Shown: positions 53,875 to 62,831, counted from the stretch's first letter. The stretch: DNA of 64,000 nt from an uncultured Barnesiella sp. (GCA_944321085.1 CALUJY010000007.1:1-64000); one strand, 5' to 3'. Notes: generated by a model not told the origin, from the letters alone. A program made the numbers and translations.

Positions 53875-56211
53875 ATGCAGAAAAATTTAGTCATTGTAGA
53901 ATCTCCTGCCAAAGCCAAAACCATTGAAAAGTTTTTAGGTAAAGATTATAAAGTCCTTTCGAGCTACGGTCACATCAGAGACCTCAAAAAGAAAACTTTC
54001 AGTATCGATGTCGAACACAACTTCGCACCGATATACGAAATACCTGCCGACAAGAAAAAAATTGTTGAGAACCTGCAAGAAGAGGCCGCAAAGGCAGCTT
54101 CCGTATGGTTGGCTTCCGATGAAGACCGCGAAGGAGAAGCCATTGCATGGCACTTGGCCGAAGTACTGCATTTAGACCCGAAAAAAACAAAACGCATCGT
54201 ATTCCACGAAATAACACAAAACGCCATACTCGAAGCCATCAAAAACCCGCGCACGATAGATATGAATCGGGTCGATGCCCAACAGGCACGTCGCATCCTC
54301 GACCGCATCGTGGGCTTCGAGCTCTCGCCGGTACTGTGGAAAAAAGTGAAACCCGCATTGTCGGCCGGACGCGTGCAATCGGTTGCCGTACGGCTCATCG
54401 TAGAGCGTGAACGCGAAATAGAACATTTCAAGAGCGATGCTGCATTCCGTATCATAGGAGAATTTGTAACAGAAGAAGGCGCCCCTTTCACGGCCGAGCT
54501 CAATACCCGCCCCAAAACATTAGAAGAGACAACAGCTCTGCTCGATGCTTGCAGTAAAGCACAATATACGCTGCAAGAAATCAACGTAAAACCCGCCCGT
54601 AAATCGCCGGCACCACCCTTTACTACATCTACTCTGCAACAAGAGGCAGCTCGTAAGTTGGGATTTTCGGTAGCACAAACCATGTCAGTAGCACAACGCC
54701 TCTACGAAAACGGACACATCACCTACATGCGTACCGACTCGGTAAATCTCTCGGCCTTATGTTTGGGAACGACACGCGATGAAATCTTATCTTCATTAGG
54801 CGAAAAATACCTGCACACCCGCAATTACCACACTAAAACACGGGGAGCACAAGAGGCTCACGAGGCGATACGGCCTACCTACATCTCGCAACACGAGATA
54901 GAGGGTACACGACAAGAACAACGGTTGTATGATCTGATATGGAAACGTACCCTCGCCTCGCAGATGAGCGATGCCGAAATAGAAAAGACAACTGCTACAA
55001 TCGTCATAGAGGGACGCAAAGAGCAATTTGTCGCCACGGGCGAAGTTCTGAAATTCGACGGCTTCCTGCGCGTATATTTGGAAAGCAACGACGAGGAGGG
55101 TGAAAACGACAGTAACCACACGCTGCCTGCAATGAAAGCCGGCACGCACCCTACTTGCAACAATATTACAGCAACGGAACGTTTCAGCCAACATCCGCCG
55201 CGCTATACAGAGGCAAGTTTGGTGAAGAAACTCGAAGAATTGGGTATAGGTCGTCCATCGACGTATGCACCCACCATATCGACCATACAACAACGCGGAT
55301 ATGTGGAAAAAGGCGACCGTCCCGGTAAAGAACGCTCATATCGCATATTATCGCTGAAAAAAGGCGCTATCAAACAGACCGAAAAGAAAGAAGTAGCCGA
55401 TGCCGAAAAAAACAAACTGCTGCCTACCGACACGGGTATCGTAGTGAACGACTTCCTCACAGAATATTTTCCCGATATACTCGACTATAATTTCACGGCA
55501 AGCGTCGAAGAACGATTCGATAACATAGCCGAAGGCAAAACGTCGTGGCCTGAGGTGATAGCAGCTTTCTACCATTGGTTCCACCCGGCCGTTGAAAAGA
55601 CCGAATCGATGCGCTTCGAGCACAAGGTAGGCGAACGTATCCTCGGCACCGACCCCAAAACCGGACGCACAGTATCGGTAAAGATAGGTCGTTTCGGTCC
55701 GCTGGTACAAATAGGCTTGCCCACCGATACCGAAAAACCCCTCTTCGCTTCTCTGCAAAAAGGGCAATCGATAAACAACCTGACCCTCGACGAGGCACTC
55801 AGACTCTTCGACCTGCCCCGCAAACTCGGTACGTACGAAGATAAAGAAATAGAAGCCAACATAGGCCGTTTCGGCCCCTATATACGCCATAACGGGAAAT
55901 TCGTATCCATTCCCAAAGAGCTTACGCCGCAAACCATTACATTGGAAGAGGCTATCGACTTGATAGAACAAAAACGCAAAGACGACAGCAACCGCCTCAT
56001 CAAACAATACGACGAGGATGCCGACTTGCAAGTACTCAACGGACGCTTCGGAGCATATATCGCTTACAAGAAGAAAAACTATAAGATACCCAAAGGCAAC
56101 GATGCCGCAGCCCTAAGCTATGCCGATTGCATGCGCATCATAGAAGAGACCGAGAAAAACCCCTCGACACCCAAAACGGGAGCACGCAAAAGCACGACCA
56201 AGAAGAAATAA
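53875..56211 (+). CDS. topA: DNA topoisomerase I (type IA)
   Basis: A 778-residue enzyme relaxing negative supercoils. The N-terminal Toprim domain has VIVESPAKAKTIEKFLG (about 6-22) and WLASDEDREGEAIAWHLAEV (about 78-97) with the Mg acidic residues. The active-site Tyr is in ENGHITYMRTDSVNLS (about 279-294), then EAHEAIRPT, GIGRPSTYAPTISTIQQRGY and LTEYFPDILDYNFTA. The C terminus (about 590-760) carries GRFGP-type repeats (KIGRFGPLVQIG, IGRFGPYIRHNGKFVSIPK, NGRFGAYIAYKKKNYKIPK) in place of the tetracysteine zinc ribbons of E. coli TopA, then a short basic tail. The stop lies 24 bases before upp. Confidence 0.97.
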   Translation: MQKNLVIVESPAKAKTIEKFLGKDYKVLSSYGHIRDLKKKTFSIDVEHNFAPIYEIPADKKKIVENLQEEAAKAASVWLASDEDREGEAIAWHLAEVLHLDPKKTKRIVFHEITQNAILEAIKNPRTIDMNRVDAQQARRILDRIVGFELSPVLWKKVKPALSAGRVQSVAVRLIVEREREIEHFKSDAAFRIIGEFVTEEGAPFTAELNTRPKTLEETTALLDACSKAQYTLQEINVKPARKSPAPPFTTSTLQQEAARKLGFSVAQTMSVAQRLYENGHITYMRTDSVNLSALCLGTTRDEILSSLGEKYLHTRNYHTKTRGAQEAHEAIRPTYISQHEIEGTRQEQRLYDLIWKRTLASQMSDAEIEKTTATIVIEGRKEQFVATGEVLKFDGFLRVYLESNDEEGENDSNHTLPAMKAGTHPTCNNITATERFSQHPPRYTEASLVKKLEELGIGRPSTYAPTISTIQQRGYVEKGDRPGKERSYRILSLKKGAIKQTEKKEVADAEKNKLLPTDTGIVVNDFLTEYFPDILDYNFTASVEERFDNIAEGKTSWPEVIAAFYHWFHPAVEKTESMRFEHKVGERILGTDPKTGRTVSVKIGRFGPLVQIGLPTDTEKPLFASLQKGQSINNLTLDEALRLFDLPRKLGTYEDKEIEANIGRFGPYIRHNGKFVSIPKELTPQTITLEEAIDLIEQKRKDDSNRLIKQYDEDADLQVLNGRFGAYIAYKKKNYKIPKGNDAAALSYADCMRIIEETEKNPSTPKTGARKSTTKKK

Positions 56212-56235
56212 AATATTTACGATATAACCGAGTTC

Positions 56236-56886
56236 ATGAGAATAGTAAATTTTGCAGAGCAAGACACCATCGTCAACCGGTTTATGAGCGAGTTGCGCGA
56301 TGTCACAGTCCAACAAGATAGGATGCGCTTCCGTCGCAACCTCGAAAGAATAGGTGAAATCATGGCATACGAGATAAGCAAAACGCTTGCCTATCACCCC
56401 CAAACAGTAGAAACCCCACTGGGAAAAGCTACCGTAAATCTGCCCGCCGACAAAGTAGTACTCGCTACCATCTTGCGTGCCGGAATAGCTTTCCACCAAG
56501 GATTCTTACACTACATGGACAATGCCGAAAACGCCTTTGTTTCGGCATACAGACAATACAGCGACGAAACACACTTCGATATTCATGTCGAATACATTGC
56601 TTCGCCCTCGATAGAAGGTAAGGTACTCATCCTTGCCGACCCCATGCTGGCAACAGGCAGTTCCATGGAGCTGTGCTATAAAGCCTTGCTCGGCAAAGGC
56701 AATCCATCGCACATACACCTTGCAGCTGCCATAGCAAGCCGACAAGCCATTTCGTTTGTAAAGCAACACTTCCCCGAAAACACCACTGTATGGGTAGCTG
56801 CCATAGACGACGAGCTGAATAACCACGGCTACATTGTACCGGGACTTGGCGATGCCGGCGACCTTGCATACGGAACAAAAGATTAA
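56236..56886 (+). CDS. upp: Uracil phosphoribosyltransferase
   Basis: A 216-residue pyrimidine-salvage enzyme making UMP from uracil and PRPP. TILRAGIAFHQGFLHYMDNA (about 77-96) contains the conserved region near the substrate loop, and the PRPP-binding motif is VLILADPMLATGSSMELCYK (about 130-149). The C-terminal uracil-binding stretch reads IVPGLGDAGDLAYGT (about 200-214). Full length. It starts 24 bases after topA, so the two are probably co-transcribed. The next gene has its own promoter. Confidence 0.96.
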   Translation: MRIVNFAEQDTIVNRFMSELRDVTVQQDRMRFRRNLERIGEIMAYEISKTLAYHPQTVETPLGKATVNLPADKVVLATILRAGIAFHQGFLHYMDNAENAFVSAYRQYSDETHFDIHVEYIASPSIEGKVLILADPMLATGSSMELCYKALLGKGNPSHIHLAAAIASRQAISFVKQHFPENTTVWVAAIDDELNNHGYIVPGLGDAGDLAYGTKD

Positions 56887-56967
56887 AAATTCACTACATA
56901 TAACAGACTCAAAGGTATGAGTCGTTAAACGATGTTTGAAGAGAGCTTTTATAATGTAAAATTTTAT

Positions 56968-56975
56968 TATCTTTG
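56968..56975 (+). promoter_or_regulatory. -7 element of the GNAT-like gene
   Basis: TATCTTTG, 23 bases before the ATG at 56999. Confidence 0.65.
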
Positions 56976-56998
56976 CGATAACTTAAAATAAAACTGAA

Positions 56999-58129
56999 AT
57001 GGCTGTTACAATCAAAGAAGTCTCAGGTAAAAGTGCACTCAAAGAGTTTGCGACTTTCCCCGTTGACTATCTTTACAGGAATCATCCTTATTATGTGCCA
57101 CAGCTCATATCCGATACCATAGGCACATTCTCACCCGACGAAAACCCGGCATACGATTTTTGCGAGGCCACATGCTTTATGGCTTATCGCGATGGTAAAC
57201 CGGTAGGACGAATTGCAGGTATTATCAACAAACACTTCAACGAAAAAGCCGGCAAGAAGGAAGGTCGATTCGGATTTGTCGATTTCATCGACGACGAAGA
57301 AGTAAGCAAAGCGTTGTTCGAAGCAGTAGAAAATTGGGCGCGAAAAAAAGGCATGACCTCCATGCACGGGCCGTTAGGCTTCACCGACATGGACCCCGAA
57401 GGCCTGCTCATAGAAGGATATGACGAAATAGGCACTTCGGTGACACTATATAGTTATCCCTACTATCGCAATCACATAGAATCGCTCGGCTATACCAAAG
57501 AAACCGATTGGGTGGAATATAAAATTTATGTTCCGGAAAGCATCCCCGAAAAGCACCAACGCATCACCGAAATAGTACGCAAGAAATACAATCTGCGCGT
57601 CATTAAATATACCAATGCCAATAAGCTCATCAAAGAGTACGGACAAAAGGTATTCGAACTCATCAATCAAGCGTATGCCAATTTATACGGCTACTCAGCC
57701 CTATCGCAACGACAAATAGATTACTACATAAAAATGTATATCCCGCTGTTGCGGTTGGAAAATCTGACTCTTATTATAAATGAGGCCGACGAGCTGGTAG
57801 GCGTAGGTATCGCATTCCCCTCTTTGGCCAAAGCATTGCAGAAATCGAAAGGGCGCCTCTTCCCATTCGGATTCATACCCTTGCTTAAAGCACTCAAAGG
57901 TAAAAACGACGTAGTAGAGCTGCTCTTGGTTGCCGTACGTCCCGACTACCAAAGCAAAGGCGTGAATGCCCTGCTCTTCTCCGACCTCATCCCGATATTC
58001 CAACAAAACGGTTATATCTACGCCGAAAGCAACCCCGAATTGGAAGAAAACAATAAAGTACAATCGCAATGGCAATACTTCGAGCGCGTGCAACACAAAC
58101 GCCGCCGCGCTTTTTGTAAGTCATTGTAA
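56999..58129 (+). CDS. GNAT-like N-acyltransferase family protein
   Basis: A 376-residue cytoplasmic protein found across Bacteroidota. It looks like two GNAT-fold halves. The N-terminal half has FMAYRDGKPVGRIAGIINKH (about 60-79, the GNAT beta-strand and 'VGR' pattern), and SMHGPLGFTDMDPEGLLIEG (about 121-140) is a block typical of this family. The C-terminal half has DVVELLLVAVRPDYQSKGVN (about 302-321), close to the acetyl-CoA-binding R/Q-x-x-G-x-G/A motif. The substrate is unknown to me. It is a single-gene unit between upp and a strong terminator. Confidence 0.75.
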   Translation: MAVTIKEVSGKSALKEFATFPVDYLYRNHPYYVPQLISDTIGTFSPDENPAYDFCEATCFMAYRDGKPVGRIAGIINKHFNEKAGKKEGRFGFVDFIDDEEVSKALFEAVENWARKKGMTSMHGPLGFTDMDPEGLLIEGYDEIGTSVTLYSYPYYRNHIESLGYTKETDWVEYKIYVPESIPEKHQRITEIVRKKYNLRVIKYTNANKLIKEYGQKVFELINQAYANLYGYSALSQRQIDYYIKMYIPLLRLENLTLIINEADELVGVGIAFPSLAKALQKSKGRLFPFGFIPLLKALKGKNDVVELLLVAVRPDYQSKGVNALLFSDLIPIFQQNGYIYAESNPELEENNKVQSQWQYFERVQHKRRRAFCKSL

Positions 58130-58150
58130 CCCATAAAAAACCGATAATAA

Positions 58151-58186
58151 GAGCGGTGGGCGAATCCGAAAATTCACTCACCGCTC
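58151..58186 (+). terminator. Terminator of the GNAT-like gene
   Basis: Stem GAGCGGTG / CACCGCTC (58151-58158 with 58179-58186, one bulge) followed by TCTTTTTGCG. Confidence 0.88.
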
Positions 58187-58467
58187 TCTTTTTGCGAACA
58201 TTCACCGCACAAAGTACAATATTCCCTACAACAAACACTTTTTTCTATTACAATAAGTAAAATAGCAGAATTTTTTCTTAACAAATTTTTAACATTCTAC
58301 AAAAAGTATTAATATGTTGACATGAAAAATTTTCATTAATACAGCACATTTGTACGACGAAAATGGGATAAGAAAAGTTATGCCTTAATATTTATCAACA
58401 GCGGCATGAATATGCACTACAATATCTTAAAAAACGATTTTTTGACCAAATTGTCAAATCATAGTAT

Positions 58468-58475
58468 TATCTTTG
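58468..58475 (+). promoter_or_regulatory. -7 element of the pseudoknot RNA
   Basis: TATCTTTG with TTG-containing sequence upstream at imperfect spacing. Predicted start near 58482. The preceding 58190-58440 is very AT-rich and shows no gene. Confidence 0.6.
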
Positions 58476-58481
58476 CATCGT

Positions 58482-58650
58482 GAAAAGGACAAAATCTCGT
58501 ATAATTCAACAATATCAAGAAAGAACAACTAATTTCTATACTCAGACCGGTACGAGATGTATAGGGACTGAGGGGGTTATACTTTCGTTCCCTAATTAAT
58601 AAAAAGTATAACCAGGGGGAGGCCTTTTTATGCCACGGAGGCCTCCCTTT
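58482..58650 (+). ncRNA. Non-coding RNA with possible H-type pseudoknot and terminator
   Basis: About 165 bases with a promoter and an intrinsic terminator but no ORF, and no plus-strand gene downstream (cysS is on the other strand), so it looks like a standalone RNA. ATCTCGTA (58494-58501) pairs with TACGAGAT (58551-58558), and CTCAG (58541-58545) pairs with CTGAG (58568-58572). The two helices interleave, which is the H-type pseudoknot order. Next is a perfect 11-bp hairpin GGTTATACTTT / AAAGTATAACC (58575-58585 with 58603-58613). The terminator is GGGAGGCCT / AGGCCTCCC (58617-58625 with 58639-58647), then TTTC. Family not recognised. Confidence 0.65.
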
Positions 58651-58884
58651 CATACAAGAGAGTCGCTACAAAAACAAGCGGCTCTCTTTGTATTATAAAT
58701 AACTGTTCCATTAATAATCAACCCTATACAATATATCGAACGACCTCGCCACACAAGGCTGTACAATGAGTAAAATACCATACATATTACCACGCGACAC
58801 TCCGCATACCGTACAGCAAAGCGATACGGTACATCTCTTGTGACAGAATGCTTGCTGTCATAGGCCGCATGGCCTTGTAACAAA
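58651..58884. other. Non-coding gap with no assigned function
   Basis: No credible gene. A short hairpin ACCGTA / TACGGT occurs near 58806-58832. A 77-codon minus-strand frame is open across most of the gap but has no recognisable composition or start signal. It ends at the cysS terminator. Confidence 0.5.
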
Positions 58885-58917
58885 AAGTCCGACGGATTGT
58901 TCTAATCAGTCGGACTT
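58885..58917 (-). terminator. Terminator of cysS
   Basis: Stem AAGTCCGAC / GTCGGACTT (58885-58893 with 58909-58917), followed on the minus strand by TTTTTGTTAC; 42 bases after the cysS stop. Confidence 0.9.
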
Positions 58918-58959
58918 AAATGCCTATTCAGGCTATCTGATGATACTATCTTACAACCT

Positions 58960-60432
58960 TCATTTCAACTTCCACTCGGTACCCTCTTTGGTATCTTTTA
59001 TCTCGAAACCTATTTCGCCGAGCTTATCGCGGATAAAGTCGCTCATAGCCCAATCTTTACGAGCTTTTGCTTCGCGCCGCACATCGAGCAGGAGGTCTAT
59101 GGCCTTGGCATAGGCTTCATTGCCGCTATCGCTCGATTCAGCCGAGTCGACGAGCCCGAGAACATCGAAAATATATACCCGCATGGTTTCACGCAACGTC
59201 GCTATATCGGCCGACGTAAGCGTGCCCTTTCCTGCCAAAACAGAATTCACAATACGTACGGCATCGAAAAGATGCGAGATGACGATGGGAGTAGACAAAT
59301 CGTCGTTCATCGCCTCGGCACATTTTTGTGCAAGGTCGTCTACCGAGAAAGTCGATACGTCCGACGGCGTGAGCTTCTCCACATTGTGCCAACCTTCCAT
59401 CAGGCGATTATATGCCTTCTCAGATGCCTGCAACGCTTCATTACTGAAATCGACCGTACTGCGGTAATGTGCCTGCAAAATAAAGAAACGGATGGTCATC
59501 GGCGAATAAGCCTGCTGCAACAGCGGATGCGTACCGGCAAAGAAGTTGTCGAGCGTAATGAAATTGCCCAAAGATTTACCCATCTTCTGCCCGTTGATGG
59601 TTATCATGTTATTGTGCATCCAATAGCGCACTGTTTCATGCCCCTGTGCAGCTACCGATTGCGCTATCTCGCACTCGTGGTGCGGGAATAGCAAGTCCAT
59701 GCCGCCCCCATGTATATCGAATACATCGCCCAAATACTTGGCGCTCATGGTAGAGCACTCCAAGTGCCATCCGGGAAATCCGTCGCTCCACGGTGAAGGC
59801 CAACGCATAATGTGTTCGGGAGCTGCTTTTTTCCACAAGGCGAAGTCATACGGGTGACGTTTCTCGCTCTGTCCGTCCAACTCGCGAGTGGTATTGATCA
59901 GTTCGTCGATATTACGACCCGAGAGCTTCCCGTAGTGATGCTTGCTGTTATACTTCTCTACATCGAAATACACCGAGCCGTTGCTCTCATAGGCATAGCC
60001 GGCATCGAGAATACGCTTGATATACTCTATCTGTTCAATGATATGCCCCGAGGCATGCGGTTCGATACTCGGCGGCAAGACATTGAGAGCCTCCATCGCC
60101 TTATGGTAACGATTGAGGTAGAATTGCACGACCTCCATAGGTTCGAGCTGTTCTAACCGTGCCTTCTTGGCAATCTTGTCTTCACCATCATCGGCATCGT
60201 GTTCGAGGTGCCCCACATCGGTAATATTACGTACGTAGCGTACTTTATACCCCAAATGCGTGAGATAGCGGAATAGCACATCGAACGTGATGGCAGGACG
60301 CGCATGTCCCAAATGTGCATCGCCATATACCGTAGGGCCGCACACGTACATGCCCACATGAGGAGGATTGATGGGAACGAACTGCTCTTTTTTACGACTG
60401 AGCGTATTGTAGATATACAAAGGATTTTCCAT
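58960..60432 (-). CDS. cysS: Cysteine--tRNA ligase
   Basis: A 490-residue class Ia synthetase. The HIGH-type motif appears as [17 protein letters not shown] (about 29-45; the Cys is a zinc ligand). Further zinc ligands are in [14 protein letters not shown] (about 223-236) and HHECEIAQ. The KMSKS loop reads [12 protein letters not shown] (about 283-294), with Gly in place of the first Ser, a form common in CysS. The C-terminal helical DALR-type domain and anticodon region follow. Full length. The '[11 protein letters not shown]' after the HIGH motif and the terminal EWKLK fit Bacteroidales enzymes. The -7 element TAATTTTG lies at 60456-60463. Confidence 0.96.
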   Translation of the reverse strand: MENPLYIYNTLSRKKEQFVPINPPHVGMYVCGPTVYGDAHLGHARPAITFDVLFRYLTHLGYKVRYVRNITDVGHLEHDADDGEDKIAKKARLEQLEPMEVVQFYLNRYHKAMEALNVLPPSIEPHASGHIIEQIEYIKRILDAGYAYESNGSVYFDVEKYNSKHHYGKLSGRNIDELINTTRELDGQSEKRHPYDFALWKKAAPEHIMRWPSPWSDGFPGWHLECSTMSAKYLGDVFDIHGGGMDLLFPHHECEIAQSVAAQGHETVRYWMHNNMITINGQKMGKSLGNFITLDNFFAGTHPLLQQAYSPMTIRFFILQAHYRSTVDFSNEALQASEKAYNRLMEGWHNVEKLTPSDVSTFSVDDLAQKCAEAMNDDLSTPIVISHLFDAVRIVNSVLAGKGTLTSADIATLRETMRVYIFDVLGLVDSAESSDSGNEAYAKAIDLLLDVRREAKARKDWAMSDFIRDKLGEIGFEIKDTKEGTEWKLK

Positions 60433-60455
60433 TGCGATACGTATTTAGCAAAATA

Positions 60456-60463
60456 CAAAATTA
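60456..60463 (-). promoter_or_regulatory. -7 element of cysS
   Basis: TAATTTTG on the minus strand, 24 bases before the cysS start. Confidence 0.5.
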
Positions 60464-60599
60464 CACGATAATATCGGCAAAAACAAGGCGGGAAGTACAA
60501 AATAAATCCCCTTATGTACTTGTACGGCAATCGGGGTATCGAGGTCGCCTCATCACATCGCCCGAGTACCTGCCGCACGTATGCCCTCGCCCCCGAAGG

Positions 60600-61697
60600 T
60601 TACTCCCGGGTAGCGACACTCACCGCCCGGGCGACTTCCCTACTGAGCGAAGCGCCTTTCAGACCGCGTGCCACAATAGTGCCATCGGCGACAAAAAGAA
60701 TCGTATATGGCAAGTCATTAATGGCATACAGGTCGGCAGGACGCTCATGTGCACCGAGAATTTGACGCCAAGGTATCTCCTTGTCGGCTATCTCCTCTTT
60801 ACTATCCACCGGGTCGTCCCAGAGTGCAACACCCACAACCGACAACCCCTTGCCATTGTAGCGACGATAAATCTCTCTTACTTCGCGCGGAGCCGCATCG
60901 TCCCACGAAGCCCAAAACAACGCCAATACCGGTTGGCCTTGCCCCACAAAGTCGCTCAACGAAACGCTGCCGCTATCGGTCTCGACCGTAAAATCGATAA
61001 AGGGCATACCCACAGCCGAGAGCGATTTATATCGGATAATGTCGAGCTCCTCTTTGACAATAGAATATTCGAGCAGACGGGCGGGTACTTGGTCGGCCAC
61101 AGAATCGATAGCCGCAAGGTCACGCTCTTTATTGGTAAGCCAACGCCTGAAAGCGATAGCCCCCACAATATCGTCGGGGTGAGCTTGTATGGTACTCCAC
61201 ACATTCTCGTCGAATCGACGACTTATCTCGCGCTCTTTCTCTTCCAAACTGTCGAGTGCCGTGCGACGATTTATCTTGCGCTCATCGGCAAGACGCATGA
61301 TACTGTCAACTTCGGCCTGATAAGTCTCAAACAGCTCCCTGTTACAATCGTCATAGGCGTTGAGAGCATCATTGAGCGGCGCACCCGTAGCCGGCACATA
61401 CTCCATCATGTCGGCAAAAAGCGTGTCGGCAGGCTCTACGATAAGCGGGAAGTAATAACTACCCTCTTCTATGACGGCAAAGAATGGCGTATCTACCACA
61501 CCGGAAAAGCTGAACATTCCGTCGCGCACCACGGCTGTATCTATGCGTACATCGGTCACATAATCGGTAAGATAAATCTCGCGCCCTTCCATCTCGTCAT
61601 CTATGATACCCTCGATATAGTAAGTATTACTCGGAGTTTGGCAGGCGACAAGCGTCGTCAAGAATAAGATTGCAAACAAAATTTTTTTTGTTTTCAT
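60600..61697 (-). CDS. Thioredoxin-fold lipoprotein lacking the CxxC motif
   Basis: A 365-residue envelope lipoprotein with lipobox TLVAC (residue 19) after MKTKKILFAILFLTT. Residues about 25-115 form a DUF4369-like beta domain (YYIEGIIDDEMEGREIYLTD), followed by a long charged helical segment (about 120-200) and a C-terminal AhpC/TlpA thioredoxin fold (about 225-365; PFIDFTVETDSGSVSLSDFV). In family members the active site reads W-C-x-x-C; here it is LALFWASWDDAAPREVREI, so both cysteines are replaced and disulfide exchange is not possible. YTILFVADGTIVARG keeps the fold and the Pro-type loop is altered too (NDLPYT). A binding or folding role is more likely than reductase. The start used is the one directly before the signal peptide. 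Upstream -7 at 61721. Confidence 0.82.
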   Translation of the reverse strand: MKTKKILFAILFLTTLVACQTPSNTYYIEGIIDDEMEGREIYLTDYVTDVRIDTAVVRDGMFSFSGVVDTPFFAVIEEGSYYFPLIVEPADTLFADMMEYVPATGAPLNDALNAYDDCNRELFETYQAEVDSIMRLADERKINRRTALDSLEEKEREISRRFDENVWSTIQAHPDDIVGAIAFRRWLTNKERDLAAIDSVADQVPARLLEYSIVKEELDIIRYKSLSAVGMPFIDFTVETDSGSVSLSDFVGQGQPVLALFWASWDDAAPREVREIYRRYNGKGLSVVGVALWDDPVDSKEEIADKEIPWRQILGAHERPADLYAINDLPYTILFVADGTIVARGLKGASLSREVARAVSVATRE

Positions 61698-61720
61698 AAA
61701 CAATAACCTAATAATGGCTG

Positions 61721-61728
61721 CAAAGATA
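61721..61728 (-). promoter_or_regulatory. -7 element of the thioredoxin-fold lipoprotein gene
   Basis: TATCTTTG on the minus strand, 24 bases before the start codon; it forms a divergent pair with the RNA promoter at 61759-61789. Confidence 0.6.
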
Positions 61729-61758
61729 ACGATAAAGGAGATAGCCGTATAGAAATTT

Positions 61759-61789
61759 TTGGGGCAATTAAAATTTTTTCTTACCTTTG
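61759..61789 (+). promoter_or_regulatory. Promoter of the structured RNA, copy 2
   Basis: TTG (61759-61761), 20 bases, TACCTTTG (61782-61789): a full consensus promoter, start near 61796. Confidence 0.8.
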
Positions 61790-61795
61790 GCCTCA

Positions 61796-62094
61796 GCCAG
61801 CTAGCCAAGGGGTTAGAGGGTTATATTTTTTTGGAAAAGACGTTACCAACGTTTATCTTCTAGTTCCAAATCTCGCAAATTTGAACCTACAAGAAGATAC
61901 GGCAATGGGGACGTCCACATGAAGATGTTGTATCGCACATGGCGTTGACTCCCGATAGAGGGAGTATGCGACGTGGTGTTTTGTATATCTGCATCTCGGC
62001 GTGGGCTAGCTGCATTGCTTATCCTTGTAGGTGGGCAATGCGAGAGCCTTGGAACTGGGATGAGCAAGAGTACAGACTCCCACGTCTTTTTTTT
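61796..62094 (+). ncRNA. Rod-shaped structured RNA, copy 2 of 2 in the window
   Basis: About 300 bases from a consensus promoter to an uninterrupted run of eight T (62087-62094), with no ORF. Closing helix AAAAGACGT (61835-61843) with ACGTCTTTT (62082-62090); second helix AGTTCCAAATCTCGCA (61862-61877) with 62039-62056, one 2-base asymmetry; third helix CCTACAAG (61886-61893) with CTTGTAGG (62024-62031). An extra apical hairpin ACTCCC / GGGAGT sits at 61948-61965. It aligns with the RNA at 2066-2310: the 5' arm, GTATATCTG, GGCGTGGG and the 3' arm occur in the same order, and the third helix has different bases that still pair (CCTACAAG/CTTGTAGG against CCTTTGAG/TTCAAGGG). Family not identified; general shape is 6S-like. 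It could also be the leader of the lipoprotein operon 39 bases downstream. Confidence 0.72.
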
Positions 62095-62132
62095 GTACTG
62101 CCGACTCTGGGGTTGTCTATAGGCACAACAAT

Positions 62133-62831
62133 ATGAAAAACATGAAAAAACTGGGATTGTTGGCATTGTTGCCAATCGTGATTTCAGGATGTTCTACCAC
62201 ATCTTCTGTTACACAAGAAAGAGCAAAAGAGAGGCAAGAGGTAGTTGAAACCACACTATCAGAAGTAAACCGCAAAGCAAGTAAAGCCGCACGCGACGAA
62301 GCAAAAAAACTGGAAAAAGAGGGGTGGCAAGTCGCCCCGGGAGCATTACCTCTCGAAAAACAACTCGACCGCTCCTACATGATGCAATATGAGTTTGATG
62401 AAAGCCTCTACCCCAAATACATCATGGGCGAAGCCATGAGCATAGGCACAAACTACGACGGCGCCAAGATGCAAGCCCTTGAATTGGCAAAACAAAATTT
62501 AGCCGGCAATATACAAACCGAGGTAGCGGCATTAGCCAATAACTCTGTAAGTAACGAGCAACTGACCAACGAACAAGCTGCCACCATCACCAAAACCATA
62601 TCGGAATCGAAAAGCCTCATCGTGCAAAGTTTGGGTCGAACAGTTATTATTGTAGAAGCCTATCGCACTCTCAATAACAAAAACAAAGAAGTATTGGTGC
62701 GCATTGCTTATAGCTACGAGATGGCTATGCAGGCCTCTCAAAAGGCTATTATAGACGAACTCGAAGATGAAGGCGATGCTTTGCGCGAAGAGTTGGATGC
62801 TGTATTTTCTCAAAGAATACTGAAAAAATGA
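62133..62831 (+). CDS. Putative lipoprotein, LPP20-like
   Basis: A 232-residue lipoprotein: MKNMKKLGLLALLPIVISGC with the lipobox ISGC. Then a charged helical region (about 30-75, with QERAKERQEVVETTLSEVNR) and a mixed domain at about 95-210: SIGTNYDGAKMQALELAKQN followed by VQSLGRTVIIVEAYRTLNNK and VLVRIAYSYEMAMQ. This 'AxxxALxxAxxNLA ... V.V.Y' layout resembles the LPP20 / lipoprotein-assembly type domains found beside DUF4384 proteins. Exact function unknown. It follows the structured RNA at 61796-62094 by 39 bases and overlaps the next gene by four bases, so the three genes to the window edge form one coupled operon. Confidence 0.75.
   Translation: MKNMKKLGLLALLPIVISGCSTTSSVTQERAKERQEVVETTLSEVNRKASKAARDEAKKLEKEGWQVAPGALPLEKQLDRSYMMQYEFDESLYPKYIMGEAMSIGTNYDGAKMQALELAKQNLAGNIQTEVAALANNSVSNEQLTNEQAATITKTISESKSLIVQSLGRTVIIVEAYRTLNNKNKEVLVRIAYSYEMAMQASQKAIIDELEDEGDALREELDAVFSQRILKK

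Noticed and set aside
58459..58653. Minus-strand 64-codon frame opposite the pseudoknot RNA
   Set aside because: It is antisense to promoter, helices and terminator, whose base-pairing explains the sequence better.
58650..58883. Minus-strand 77-codon frame upstream of the pseudoknot RNA
   Set aside because: No similarity, no promoter and located beyond the cysS terminator.
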